Assembly (NCBI RefSeq): GCF_001423245.1
Contig: NZ_LMOH01000029.1
Span: 62,001-126,000, forward strand
Direction: 5' to 3'
Origin: Aureimonas sp. Leaf324
GTDB taxonomy: Bacteria > Pseudomonadota > Alphaproteobacteria > Rhizobiales > Rhizobiaceae
Length of the DNA stretch: 64,000 nucleotides
Shown here: positions 8,944 to 16,947 of the stretch, one piece after another
How the letters are laid out: every line of letters begins with the position of its first letter
How positions within the stretch are numbered: position 1 is the first letter of the stretch
Notes under the pieces: model-generated
The model's database searches: none
Told to the model about the DNA's origin: nothing
The model's input: the letters and a program-made list of their open reading frames with translations, nothing else
Position numbers and translations under genes: made by a program

Positions 8944-9100
8944 CGCGTTCCGACCGCGCCGAACGGTCGTTCTTCGGACGCCCGCCCCGCGCCGGCGTTG
9001 CCCGTCGGTCGCAAGACGACGGCATCGCTCCATCCGCGTCTTGCCACGAGGCGACATCACCCTCGTGCCGACCATCCCACCCGGTCGGACACCGCTCTAG
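8944..9100. repeat. hairpin-rich intergenic element, copy B
   Basis: Homologous to 5942-6106 and in the same position: after a small membrane-protein gene, and running into the TAG stop (9097-9099) of a convergent gene. Stems: GACCG/CGGTC (8952-8968), GCAAGACG/CGTCTTGC (9011-9018 with 9037-9044), CACGAG/CTCGTG (9045-9050 with 9062-9067) and TCCCACC-C-GGTCGGA with one mismatch (9075-9089). Several arms differ from copy A while remaining able to pair, which suggests the fold matters. Confidence 0.8.
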
Positions 9101-10719
9101 CGGTCGCCCGCATCGAGAAAGCCCGCCCGATCGAGATAGACGACGACCTCGTCCGCGAGTTCGTCGGCGGAGCGGCGATGGGTCTCGAGGTGCAGTTCCG
9201 GCGCGGCCGGGGCCTCGTAGGGGCTGTCGATGCCGGTGAAGTTCGGGATGCGACCGGCGCGCGCCTGGGCATAAAGCCCCTTCGGATCGCGCGCTTCCAC
9301 GACGCCGAGCGGCGCATCCACGAAGACCTCGACGAATTCGCCCTCGGCGAGGAGATCGCGCGCCAGCTGCCGCTCGGCCCGAAACGGCGAGATGAACGAG
9401 GCGAGCGTGATCAGCCCGGCGTCCACCATGAGCTTGGCGGTCTCGGCGACGCGCCGGATGTTCTCCACCCGGTCGGCCGCGGTGAAGCCGAGGTCGCGGT
9501 TCAGCCCGTGGCGCACGTTGTCGCCGTCGAGGAGATAGGTGTGGTGGCCGAGCGCGAAGAGGCGCTTCTCCACGAGGTTGGCGATGGTCGACTTGCCGGC
9601 ACCGGACAGGCCGGTGAACCAGAGGAGCGCCGGGCGCTGCGCCTTGGCGGCGGCGCGCGCGGCCTTGCTCACGTCGACCGCCTGCCGGTGGATGTTGGCC
9701 GCGCGGCGCAGGGCGAAATCGATCGTGCCGACGCCCGTCGCACGGCCGCTCTGCGCATCCACGACGGCCAAGGTGCCGAGCGCCCGGTTGCGGCGGAACG
9801 GCTCGAAGGCGACGGGCTGCGCCAGCGACAGGTTCACACGGCCGCGATCGCCCGCGCGAAGCGTGCCGGCCGCAACCGGCGGCGCGCCGGGACCGGCGAT
9901 CCGGTGCTTGATGCGGGTCACGCTGCCCGCGACCTGCCGCGTGCCGATCTCGATGCGATAGGCGCGGCCGGGCAAAAGCGGCTCCGGGCCGAGCCACAGG
10001 AGGTCGGCGGCGAACTGGTCGCAGGTTTCCGGCCGGTCGCCTGCCGCCGCAAGAACGTCGCCTGCGACAGCGCCGACCGAGCCCTCCAGTCGAAGCGTGA
10101 CGGTCTCGCCTGCGACCGCCCGCGCCCGGTCCCTGCCGTCCGCCTCGACGGCCGCGATCGCGCTGGCGCGACCCGTCTCGACCGAAGCGATCCTGTCGCC
10201 GGTGCGCGCGGCGCCCAAGAGCACAAGACCGGACATCATCTCCGGGGACGGCGTCTGCGAGACGACAAAGCGGAGCGGCCCGTCGGCTGCGGGGTCGATC
10301 GACGACAGGCCGGACAGCCAGGTGCCCAGCCCCGCAGATGCGTCGCGCGCGGACGCCGTCGACGAGGAGGCGTCGAAATCGAGGGCACCCGACATCTCTG
10401 CAAACTTCTCGGACAAGCCTGCGGAGGGCTCGCCATCGACGAGGAGCTGCAATTGGCGCAGCCCAGCCAGCCGCACGACCTCGAGAGTGCGTCGCAAGCT
10501 GTCATCGAGACCATGATCGGCGTCGGTCACGGCGACGGCGGCGTCGCATCGGGCGGCGGTGAGCGCCAGCGCGCCGAAATCCTCGTGTCCCCTCAGGTCG
10601 ACGACCGCAAGCGGCCGGCCGTCGGCCGCCGAAAACGGCAGCCCGAGGTCGGTCCCCGCAGCGGGGCCGCAGACGAGGAGGCGGAGCGGGCCGGGCGCGC
10701 CGGGATCGTGTGAAGCCAT
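9097..10719 (-). CDS. NodQ/CysNC-like fusion: degenerate CysN GTPase domain plus APS kinase
   Basis: A 540-residue protein in three parts. Residues about 1-145 align with the CysN GTPase but have lost its motifs: the P-loop is replaced by CGPAAGTD, the DTPGHE block reads DLRGHE, and no NKxD motif is present. Residues about 148-350 keep the CysN beta-barrels ([34 protein letters not shown]). Residues about 360-540 form an intact adenylylsulfate kinase with P-loop GLSGAGKST (370-378), [11 protein letters not shown] and ISPFRAER, which should make PAPS from APS and ATP. It lies 32 bp after cysQ and is probably in the same transcript. No cysD is in the window. Sulfate activation for sulfotransferases is the likely purpose; loss of GTPase activity is inferred. 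Confidence 0.9.
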   Translation of the reverse strand: MASHDPGAPGPLRLLVCGPAAGTDLGLPFSAADGRPLAVVDLRGHEDFGALALTAARCDAAVAVTDADHGLDDSLRRTLEVVRLAGLRQLQLLVDGEPSAGLSEKFAEMSGALDFDASSSTASARDASAGLGTWLSGLSSIDPAADGPLRFVVSQTPSPEMMSGLVLLGAARTGDRIASVETGRASAIAAVEADGRDRARAVAGETVTLRLEGSVGAVAGDVLAAAGDRPETCDQFAADLLWLGPEPLLPGRAYRIEIGTRQVAGSVTRIKHRIAGPGAPPVAAGTLRAGDRGRVNLSLAQPVAFEPFRRNRALGTLAVVDAQSGRATGVGTIDFALRRAANIHRQAVDVSKAARAAAKAQRPALLWFTGLSGAGKSTIANLVEKRLFALGHHTYLLDGDNVRHGLNRDLGFTAADRVENIRRVAETAKLMVDAGLITLASFISPFRAERQLARDLLAEGEFVEVFVDAPLGVVEARDPKGLYAQARAGRIPNFTGIDSPYEAPAAPELHLETHRRSADELADEVVVYLDRAGFLDAGDR

Positions 10720-10751
10720 GCGACGGGTCTTCCGGAGACTGGGGCGGCGGA

Positions 10752-11609
10752 TCACGAAGCCGGGGATGCGGCGTCGGGGCAGGCGCGCGGCAGGATGGCG
10801 GGATCGCCGAAGGCGAGGAAGTGCGGGTTGGCGAAATCGGCGTCGTGCGCCTGCTGTCGCTTGCCGTAGCGCAGCGGCTGCCCGTCGCAGGTCGTCACGC
10901 ACCCGCCTGCCGCCCGCAGGATCGCGTCGCCCGCCGCCGTATCCCATTCCATCGTTCGGCCGAAGCGGGGGTAGAAGTCGGCCTCGCCCGCCGCGAGCAT
11001 GCAGAATTTCAACGACGAGCCGCAGGCGGCAAAACCGGCGACCGGCAGCCGTTCGAGGAAGTCGGCGGTTTCGGCCGAGCCGTGACTGCGCGAGCCGACG
11101 ACGGTGAGCGGGCCGGGCGCCGCGCGCACACGCATCGGATCGCGGCCGTCCTCGCCGTTGCGGCACCAGGCGCCCTCTGGGCCTCCGGCAAAGAGACGCC
11201 CGAGCGCCGGAGCGTAGACGACGCCGAGGACCGGAACGCCGCTCTCGATGAGGGCGATGTTGACGGTGAACTCGCCGTTGCCGGTGATGAACTCGCGCGT
11301 CCCGTCCAGGGGATCGACCAGGAAGAATCGGGCGCTGGCGTCCGGGCACCGCCCGGCCGCGGCTTCCTCTTCCGCCACGACGGGAATGTCGGGCGCGAGC
11401 CGCGCCAGTCCTTCGAGGATGATCGCTTCGGCCTCGCCGTCGGCCTGCGTGACGGGCGAGCCATCGCCCTTCGTCACCACTGCGACGTCCGGCCGGTAGT
11501 GCCGCAGGATGCAGGCGCCGGCCTCCAGCGCGAGGGCGCACAGCGGCTCGAGAAGCGCATCGAGGTCGAGCGGCGGCCGGGCGGACGAGACGGTGGGACG
11601 GTGCGTCAT
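10752..11609 (-). CDS. cysQ: 3'(2'),5'-bisphosphate nucleotidase CysQ
   Basis: A 285-residue inositol-monophosphatase-fold enzyme that removes the 3'-phosphate from PAP, the by-product of PAPS use. Metal-binding motifs are complete: VVAEEEA near residue 75, DPLDGTREF near 98-106 and [15 protein letters not shown] near 225. ATG at 11609 gives the usual family length. It precedes the CysNC-like gene by 32 bp, so PAPS making and PAP clearance are coupled. The gene starts 54 bp beyond a strong terminator that ends the exoY transcript, so it probably has its own promoter in that gap. Confidence 0.93.
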   Translation of the reverse strand: MTHRPTVSSARPPLDLDALLEPLCALALEAGACILRHYRPDVAVVTKGDGSPVTQADGEAEAIILEGLARLAPDIPVVAEEEAAAGRCPDASARFFLVDPLDGTREFITGNGEFTVNIALIESGVPVLGVVYAPALGRLFAGGPEGAWCRNGEDGRDPMRVRAAPGPLTVVGSRSHGSAETADFLERLPVAGFAACGSSLKFCMLAAGEADFYPRFGRTMEWDTAAGDAILRAAGGCVTTCDGQPLRYGKRQQAHDADFANPHFLAFGDPAILPRACPDAASPAS

Positions 11610-11662
11610 GCCCGCAGTCCTTCGCACGAAGCGCGTCGGCGATAAAGCGGCGTCGCCACGAC

Positions 11663-11698
11663 AAAAAAGGGGAAGGTCCTTAAAAGACCTTCCCCTTT
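11663..11698 (-). terminator. rho-independent terminator of exoY
   Basis: Perfect 13-bp inverted repeat: AAAGGGGAAGGTC at 11666-11678 and GACCTTCCCCTTT at 11686-11698, with a 7-base loop. On the minus strand it is followed by a T run (11663-11668). It lies 25 bp beyond the exoY stop. Confidence 0.92.
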
Positions 11699-11722
11699 CA
11701 GCTGAGTCTGAAGCCGCTGCGA

Positions 11723-12412
11723 TCAGCAGCTGCCTTCGCGTTTCATCACGACCTTGACGGTCTTGACGAGGATCTGGATGTCGAGCCACAGCGACCAGTG
11801 GCGGACGTAGTAGGTGTCGAACTTGACGCGCGAGGCGTAGCTCGTGTTCGACCGCCCATTGACCTGCCACATGCCGGTGACGCCCGGACGGGTGCGCTTG
11901 TAGGCCTCGAAGCGATGCGTGTAGCGGTGCACCTCCTCGTCGACGATCGGGCGCGGGCCGATCAGGCTCATCTCGCCGCGCAGCACGTTGAAGAGCTGCG
12001 GCAGTTCGTCGAGGCTGGTCTCGCGCAGGAAGCGGCCGAGGCGGGTGACGCGCGGGTCGTTGCGCAGCTTCTGCGTGGCTTCCCATTCGGCGCGAGCGGC
12101 CGGGTCGGTCTGCAGCAGGCGCTGCAGAAGCTCGGCCGAATTGGTGGCCATCGAGCGGAACTTGTAGCAGCGGAAGTGGCGGCCGTCGAAGCCGACCCGC
12201 TTGTGGCCGAAGAAGACCGGGCCGGGGTCGCTGATCTTCATCGCGGCGATGATGATCAGCATCAAGGGGCTGAGGACGAGGAGGGCGCCAAGGGTCAGCG
12301 TGAGGTCAACGGCCCGCTTCAGCGATCCGCCGACCGGGCGGGAAAGATCGACCGCTGCAGGTTGTCGAGTGACGTCGCTGGTGGTGGTCGCCAACGTGGT
12401 GATCTTTGCCAT
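11723..12412 (-). CDS. exoY: ExoY-type undecaprenyl-phosphate sugar-phosphate transferase
   Basis: A 229-residue polyprenyl-phosphate hexose-1-phosphate transferase that starts a polysaccharide repeat unit on the inner face of the membrane. One N-terminal membrane segment (LTLTLGALLVLSPLMLIIIA, near residues 37-56) is followed by the bacterial sugar-transferase domain: FFGHKRVGFDGRHFRCYKFR, LRETSLDELPQLFNVLRGEM, SLIGPRPI and the TRPGVTGMWQVNGRS loop. It lacks the extra membrane segments of WcaJ/WbaP, like rhizobial ExoY (about 226 residues). A sigma-70-type promoter lies just upstream and a strong terminator downstream, so it is probably transcribed alone. The sugar (galactose or glucose) cannot be read from sequence. 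Confidence 0.94.
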   Translation of the reverse strand: MAKITTLATTTSDVTRQPAAVDLSRPVGGSLKRAVDLTLTLGALLVLSPLMLIIIAAMKISDPGPVFFGHKRVGFDGRHFRCYKFRSMATNSAELLQRLLQTDPAARAEWEATQKLRNDPRVTRLGRFLRETSLDELPQLFNVLRGEMSLIGPRPIVDEEVHRYTHRFEAYKRTRPGVTGMWQVNGRSNTSYASRVKFDTYYVRHWSLWLDIQILVKTVKVVMKREGSC

Positions 12413-12449
12413 CGGATTCCCGTCGGGTTCTTTAAAGAACGGTAAGCAT

Positions 12450-12478
12450 CTTATAGAGGAGTTGAGGCTTCCCGGCAA
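12450..12478 (-). promoter_or_regulatory. predicted sigma-70-type promoter of exoY
   Basis: On the minus strand, -35 TTGCCG (12473-12478) and -10 TATAAG (12450-12455) are exactly 17 bases apart, about 38 bp upstream of the exoY start. This is one of the better matches to the housekeeping consensus in the window. Confidence 0.65.
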
Positions 12479-12491
12479 CGCTCCGTTCGCA

Positions 12492-12526
12492 CCTGCACAG
12501 TGCAGGGCCGCCCTGCGCTGAGCGCA
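12492..12526. promoter_or_regulatory. two adjacent palindromes upstream of the exoY promoter
   Basis: CCTGCAC-A-GTGCAGG at 12492-12506 and TGCGCT-G-AGCGCA at 12514-12526 have centres 21 bp apart, two helical turns. They share a TGC(A/G)C...G(T/C)GCA pattern. The nearer one lies 14 bp upstream of the -35 box, where an activator would bind. The regulator is unknown. Confidence 0.5.
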
Positions 12527-12747
12527 CAGGTTACGGGAGAGGCCCCCCGAAGCCGCGAGAGAAAGCGGTTTCAACAACTTCCAGGTTCATCGAACCGTCA
12601 GGAAACCCGCAGATAAATCGTTATAACCAGCCTGTAACGATCCGTGAGACACACCCTCTTCGATACACTTTTGCCCGTCCGGCCGAGCCGCCCTGTCGGT
12701 TTCCGTCATGCTGCATTGCGATATGATCGCGCGGCACCGCGTGCGCG

Positions 12748-13629
12748 TCAGGCGAAGATCGCGCGTTCCGCATCGACCAGTTCGGCGATGTAGCGGGCGA
12801 CGGCCTGCACGCGCGACAGATCGCGCGCGCTCTCGTGGTAGACGAGCCAGTACTCTCGGCGAAGCTCCCGCTCGGGCAGGACGCGCTCCAGGCCGGTGCG
12901 CCCGGCGGCCGAGAAACTGTGCAGGATGCCGATGCCCAGACCTGCCGCCACGGCCTCCGTCTGGCCGAGCGCCGAGGAGATCTCGATCCGGCTCTGCCAC
13001 CCCGGCGCGAACTCGGCCGCGTATTGCAGCGAGGCGCTGTAGAGAAGGTCGTCGACGTAGCCGATGAGCGAATGGGCGGCGAGATCGCCGACGCCTTGCG
13101 GCCGCCCCGCCCGGTCGAGATAGTCCGTCGAGGCGTAGGCGCGCAGGCTGTAGGACACGAGACGCCGGGCGACGAGCCGCCCCTGCTCGGGCCGCTCCAC
13201 CGTGATCGCGATGTCGGCCTCGCGCCGCGACAGCGAGAAGGCGCGCGGCACCGGCACGAGCTGCAGCGTCAGGCCTGGATGGCGCTCCATCAGGGGCCCG
13301 AGGCGCGGGGCGAGGAACGCCGTGCCGAACCCGTCCGGCGCACCGATCCGCACGGTGCCGGAGAGGGCGAGGTCCGCCTCGCCGATCAGCGCCCGCGCGT
13401 TCTGCGCCTCCGCCTCCATCCGCTCGGCCGCCGGCAGGAAGGCCTCGCCCTCGCCGGTCAGCGCGCAGCCGCCCGGCCGCCGCTCGAAGAGGCGGGTGCC
13501 GAGCGCGCCCTCCAGCGCGTCGAGCCGACGACCGACGGTCGCGTGGTTGAGGCCAAGCCGCCGCGAGGCCGCCAGGATCTGCCCGGCGCGCGCCACCGCC
13601 AGAAATACGCGCACGTCGTCCCAGTTCAC
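12748..13629 (-). CDS. LysR-family transcriptional regulator divergent from mmsA
   Basis: A 293-residue LysR-type regulator. The N-terminal winged helix (WDDVRVFLAVARAGQILAAS, then RRLGLNHATVGRRLDALE) is followed by the effector domain from about residue 90. GTG at 13629 is chosen because GGGAGG lies 7 bases upstream and it gives the common NWDDVRVF start. The gene is divergent from mmsA, with 108 bp between them; LysR genes normally control the divergent neighbour, so it probably responds to a valine or propionate catabolite. That is inference from position only. Confidence 0.9.
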   Translation of the reverse strand: MNWDDVRVFLAVARAGQILAASRRLGLNHATVGRRLDALEGALGTRLFERRPGGCALTGEGEAFLPAAERMEAEAQNARALIGEADLALSGTVRIGAPDGFGTAFLAPRLGPLMERHPGLTLQLVPVPRAFSLSRREADIAITVERPEQGRLVARRLVSYSLRAYASTDYLDRAGRPQGVGDLAAHSLIGYVDDLLYSASLQYAAEFAPGWQSRIEISSALGQTEAVAAGLGIGILHSFSAAGRTGLERVLPERELRREYWLVYHESARDLSRVQAVARYIAELVDAERAIFA

Positions 13630-13737
13630 CCCGACACCTCCCAAGACTTCGATTTTCGCACAATGGATGCACGATCGCGCCCCTTGCGTTCAAGGGCGGG
13701 TGGCGGCCACAAACAGGCAACACAAGGGAGAGACGGC

Positions 13738-15234
13738 ATGAACGAGATCGGTCACTTCATCGACGGGCAGCGCGTGGCGGGCGCCAGCGGGCGCTTTGCC
13801 GACGTCTTCAACCCGGCGACCGGCCAGGCGACGGCGCGTCTGTCGCTCGCCAGCCGCGACGAACTGCAGCGCGCGGTGGATGCGGCGCGCGAGGCCCAGC
13901 CGAAATGGGCCGCCACCAACCCGCAGCGCCGCGCCCGCGTCTTCATCAAGTTCGTCGAACTTCTCAACGCCCACATGCGGGAGCTGGCCGAGCTTCTGTC
14001 CTCCGAGCACGGCAAGACGGTCGAGGATTCCAAGGGCGACATCGTGCGCGGCCTCGAGGTCTGCGAGTTCGTGATCGGCATTCCGCACCTGATGAAGGGC
14101 GAGTTCACCGAAGGCGCGGGGCCGGGCATCGACATGTATTCGATCCGCCAGCCGGTCGGCATCGGCGCCGGCATCACGCCGTTCAACTTCCCCGCGATGA
14201 TCCCGATGTGGATGTTCGCGCCGGCGATCGCCTGCGGCAACGCCTTCATCCTGAAGCCCTCGGAGCGCGACCCGTCCGTTCCGATGCGCCTGGCCGAGCT
14301 GATGATGGAGGCCGGCCTGCCGAAGGGCATCCTCCAGGTCGTCAACGGCGACAAGGAAGCGGTCGACGCGGTGCTGGAGCATCCGGAGATCGGAGCGATC
14401 TCCTTCGTCGGCTCGACGCCGATCGCCGCCCACGTCTATGCCGAGGCGACGAAGCGTGGCAAGCGCGCCCACACGTTCGGCGGCGCCAAAAACCACATGA
14501 TCATTATGCCCGACGCCGACCTCGACATGGCGGCGGACGCGCTGATCGGCGCGGGCTACGGCTCGGCTGGCGAGCGCTGCATGGCGATCTCGGTGGCGGT
14601 GCCGGTGGGCGAGGAGACCGCCAACGCCCTGATCGAGAAGCTGATCCCGAAGGTCGAGGCCCTGAAGATCGGCCCCTACACCGATGCCGGCGCCGACTAT
14701 GGCCCGGTCGTCACCAAGGCGAGCCAGGAGAAGATCCTCGGCCTCGTCGAGACGGGCGTCCGGGAGGGCGCCAAGCTCGTCGTCGACGGGCGCCAGTTCC
14801 GGATGCAGGGCTACGAGGACGGTTTCTTCGTCGGCTCCTGCCTCTTCGATCACGTCACGCCCGACATGGAGATCTACAAGGCCGAGATCTTCGGGCCGGT
14901 CCTGTCTGTGGTGCGCGCCAAGGACTACGAGGCCGCGCTCGCCCTGCCGACCCAGCACGAATACGGCAACGGCGTCGCGATCTACACGCGCGACGGCGAT
15001 GCGGCCCGCGACTTCGCCAGCCGCGTTCCGATCGGCATGATCGGCATCAACGTGCCGATCCCGACGCCGCTCGCCTACCACTCCTTCGGCGGCTGGAAGC
15101 GCTCGTCCTTCGGCGACCTCAACCAGCACGGACCGGACTCGATCAAGTTCTGGACCCGCACCAAGACGGTGACGAGCCGCTGGCCGTCCGGCATCAAGTC
15201 GGGCGCCGAGTTCTCGATGCCTGTGATGCGTTGA
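13738..15234 (+). CDS. mmsA: methylmalonate-semialdehyde dehydrogenase (CoA-acylating)
   Basis: A 498-residue aldehyde dehydrogenase that converts methylmalonate semialdehyde to propionyl-CoA using NAD and CoA, late in valine breakdown; malonate semialdehyde is also used. Family features: GITPFNFPAMIPMWMFAPAI, KPSERDPS, the GGAKNHMIIMPDAD block, the catalytic cysteine in GSAGERCMAIS and FGDLNQHGPDSIKFWT at the C-terminus. The GERCMA context separates MmsA from ordinary ALDHs. ATG follows AAGGGAGAGAC. A 25-bp tandem duplication covers its stop codon and a hairpin terminator follows. Confidence 0.96.
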   Translation: MNEIGHFIDGQRVAGASGRFADVFNPATGQATARLSLASRDELQRAVDAAREAQPKWAATNPQRRARVFIKFVELLNAHMRELAELLSSEHGKTVEDSKGDIVRGLEVCEFVIGIPHLMKGEFTEGAGPGIDMYSIRQPVGIGAGITPFNFPAMIPMWMFAPAIACGNAFILKPSERDPSVPMRLAELMMEAGLPKGILQVVNGDKEAVDAVLEHPEIGAISFVGSTPIAAHVYAEATKRGKRAHTFGGAKNHMIIMPDADLDMAADALIGAGYGSAGERCMAISVAVPVGEETANALIEKLIPKVEALKIGPYTDAGADYGPVVTKASQEKILGLVETGVREGAKLVVDGRQFRMQGYEDGFFVGSCLFDHVTPDMEIYKAEIFGPVLSVVRAKDYEAALALPTQHEYGNGVAIYTRDGDAARDFASRVPIGMIGINVPIPTPLAYHSFGGWKRSSFGDLNQHGPDSIKFWTRTKTVTSRWPSGIKSGAEFSMPVMR

Positions 15235-15269
15235 AGGCGCGGGACCTGTGATGCGCTGAAGGCGCGGGC
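15220..15269. repeat. 25-bp tandem duplication across the mmsA stop codon
   Basis: Units 15220-15244 and 15245-15269 are adjacent and differ at two positions. Each starts CCTGTGATGCG and ends TGAAGGCGCGGG plus one base. The first unit holds the last codons and stop of mmsA; the second lies entirely in the 3' untranslated region, a recent-looking slippage or duplication. Confidence 0.9.
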
Positions 15270-15301
15270 AGAACCTCGCCATGAAATCGTAAGCATGCCA
15301 G

Positions 15302-15330
15302 AAGGGTCGGCGGTCGCTCCGCCGGCCCTT
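15302..15330 (+). terminator. hairpin terminator after mmsA
   Basis: AAGGGTCGGCGG (15302-15313) pairs with CCGCCGGCCCTT (15319-15330) around a 5-base loop, with one G-T pair. It stands 67 bp after the mmsA stop and 20 bp before the next gene. The following T content is modest (CATCGCTTTG), so it may be only partial. Confidence 0.65.
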
Positions 15331-15350
15331 CATCGCTTTGTCCCGGCCCG

Positions 15351-16277
15351 ATGTTCCAGATCCTTCTCTTCTCGCTCGCGCCGGTCTTCTTCGTGATCGG
15401 GCTCGGCTTCGTGGCCGGTCGCCGCCGCTGGGTGGATGCGAATGCCACCGGCATGCTCGGCGCCTTCGTCGCGCAGTTCGCGCTGCCGACGGCGCTGTTC
15501 CTGGCGATCGTCACGGCCCCGCGCAGCCTGCTCACGGCCGAACTCGCGCCGACCGCCGCCTATGTCGCGACGTTCTCGGCGCTTCTCGGGCTGACGCTCC
15601 TCGTCTCGCGGCGCTGGGGCCTTTCGTCGATCACGACGGCGCTCTTCGCCCAGACCATCGGCGTCCCCAATCTCGGCGGCATCGGCCTCGGGCTGTTCCA
15701 GGCCCTGGAAGGGCCGGGGTCCGAGGTGACGCTGGCCGTCATCAACCTCGTCGGCACGCTGATCGTCACGCTCTACTGCTTCGTCCGGCTGGAGATGCAG
15801 GGCGGGGGCCACATCGGCCGGGCCGTCGGTGCGGCCCTCGTCAAGCCGATGACGATCCTGCCGGCCCTCGGCTTCCTCATCGCCTTCGCCGAAGTGCCAT
15901 TTCCCGCGCTCGGCATCGCGGTCCTGAAGCCCCTGGCGCAGGCGACCGGCGGCGTCGGCCTGTTCCTGACCGGGGTGATCCTGTCGACGCAGCGCCTGCG
16001 CCTGTCGCGCACCAGCCTTCTCGCCGTCGCGCTGTCGAACGTCCTGCGCCCGGCGCTGGCGCTGGGGCTCTGCCTTCTCCTGTCACTGCCGCCGGCGATC
16101 GAGGCGCGGATCGTCGTCGCCATGGCGATCCCCGCGGGCTTTATCGGCACGATCCTGTCGGCGATCTATCGCGAGGGCACGGCGGAATCGGGCGGCGCGC
16201 TGGTCGCCACCACCGTCGCCTCGCTGGTCACGCTGCCGATCTGGATCACGGTCGCGGTCTGGCTCGCCGGGCCTTGA
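15351..16277 (+). CDS. AEC (auxin efflux carrier)-family transporter
   Basis: A 308-residue integral membrane protein with about ten hydrophobic segments. It begins FQILLFSLAPVFFVIGLGFV and contains the AEC-like block FAQTIGVPNLGGIGLGLF and the later SNVLRPALALGL and MAIPAGFIGTI segments. Bacterial AEC members move small carboxylates such as malate or malonate; the substrate cannot be read here. Position after mmsA hints at an organic acid from branched-chain breakdown, but a hairpin separates the two. It is convergent with the kinase gene, with 11 bp between stops. Confidence 0.87.
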   Translation: MFQILLFSLAPVFFVIGLGFVAGRRRWVDANATGMLGAFVAQFALPTALFLAIVTAPRSLLTAELAPTAAYVATFSALLGLTLLVSRRWGLSSITTALFAQTIGVPNLGGIGLGLFQALEGPGSEVTLAVINLVGTLIVTLYCFVRLEMQGGGHIGRAVGAALVKPMTILPALGFLIAFAEVPFPALGIAVLKPLAQATGGVGLFLTGVILSTQRLRLSRTSLLAVALSNVLRPALALGLCLLLSLPPAIEARIVVAMAIPAGFIGTILSAIYREGTAESGGALVATTVASLVTLPIWITVAVWLAGP

Positions 16278-16288
16278 GCCCTCGTCAG

Positions 16289-16927
16289 CTAAGCGTCGGA
16301 GCGCAGCACGAGGTCGGCCGGCCGGCTCTTGGCCAGCACGAGGCGCATGTTGGGCAGGTCGTTGCCCTCCATCTGCCGGACCATCGCTTCGGGATCGAGC
16401 TGGAACCCCATCCAGCGCTCCGTGAGCCGGCCGATCAGCACCTCTTCGCTCGCCTCGACCATCACGGTGAGGTCGAAGAGGTCGCCGAGGTCGCGCCAGC
16501 CGGGTTCGTCGAGGAGGAGGTAGTTGCCCTCCGTCAGCACGATGCGCGTCGACGGTTCGATGATGCGGCCGCCCGCGCGCGCGATCTCGATCGAGCGGTC
16601 GAAGACCGGCACGGCGACCTCGCGGCCGCCATCGGCGCGAAGGCGCTCCAGCGCCGTGCGGTAGCCGTCGAGATCGAACGTGTGCGGCGCGCCCTTGCGC
16701 GCGCGGTGGCCGCGCGCGTTCAGCACCATGTCGTCGTAGTGGAAGCCGTCCATTGGGAAGACGTCGGCGACGCCCGCGCGGCGCGCGTTGAGGCGGTCCT
16801 TCAGCTGTTCGGCCGTGGTGGACTTGCCGGACCCCGGCGCGCCGGCGATCGCGACGATCCGGCGACGCTCGCCCTCCTCGCTGAGAAGCGCGTTCGTCAG
16901 TCCCGCCAGCGTCACCTGCTCGCCCAT
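16289..16927 (-). CDS. P-loop nucleoside/sugar kinase of the uridine kinase/FrcK type
   Basis: A 212-residue kinase of the phosphoribulokinase/uridine-kinase superfamily. Walker A GAPGSGKST is near residues 29-37, followed by DVFPMDGFHYDDMVLNARG (family DGFHxD motif), the RARKGAPHTFDLDGY substrate region and VLTEGNYLLLDEPGW. It resembles FrcK proteins of rhizobial fructose uptake and pantothenate-kinase-like PanK/YfdG relatives. No fructose transporter is nearby. It lies only 20 bp downstream of cysG on the same strand, so it may be the last gene of the nitrate operon transcript; the functional link, if any, is unknown. Confidence 0.85.
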   Translation of the reverse strand: MGEQVTLAGLTNALLSEEGERRRIVAIAGAPGSGKSTTAEQLKDRLNARRAGVADVFPMDGFHYDDMVLNARGHRARKGAPHTFDLDGYRTALERLRADGGREVAVPVFDRSIEIARAGGRIIEPSTRIVLTEGNYLLLDEPGWRDLGDLFDLTVMVEASEEVLIGRLTERWMGFQLDPEAMVRQMEGNDLPNMRLVLAKSRPADLVLRSDA

Positions 16928-16947
16928 GTCCGTCCTCCCCGAAGTGG

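Larger units (their letters stand above)
12413..12747. other. 335-bp regulatory region between lysR and exoY
   Basis: No open gene is supported here. Besides the promoter and paired palindromes listed separately, it holds the 14-bp perfect palindrome GTTCTTTAAAGAAC at 12427-12440, between the predicted transcription start and the exoY ATG. It also has an inverted repeat of ATCGTTA (12617-12623) and TAACGAT (12635-12641) with an 11-base spacer. The density of palindromes suggests several regulators act on exoY. Confidence 0.6.

Noticed and set aside
9097-10719. Frameshift or sequencing error explaining the lost CysN P-loop
   Set aside because: The frame is continuous from the start codon through both barrels and the kinase, and no other frame restores GxxxxGK(S/T) or NKxD.
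12835-13737. N-terminal extension of mmsA opposite lysR
   Set aside because: MmsA homologues start at 13738 after a good ribosome site; the upstream part is antisense to LysR.
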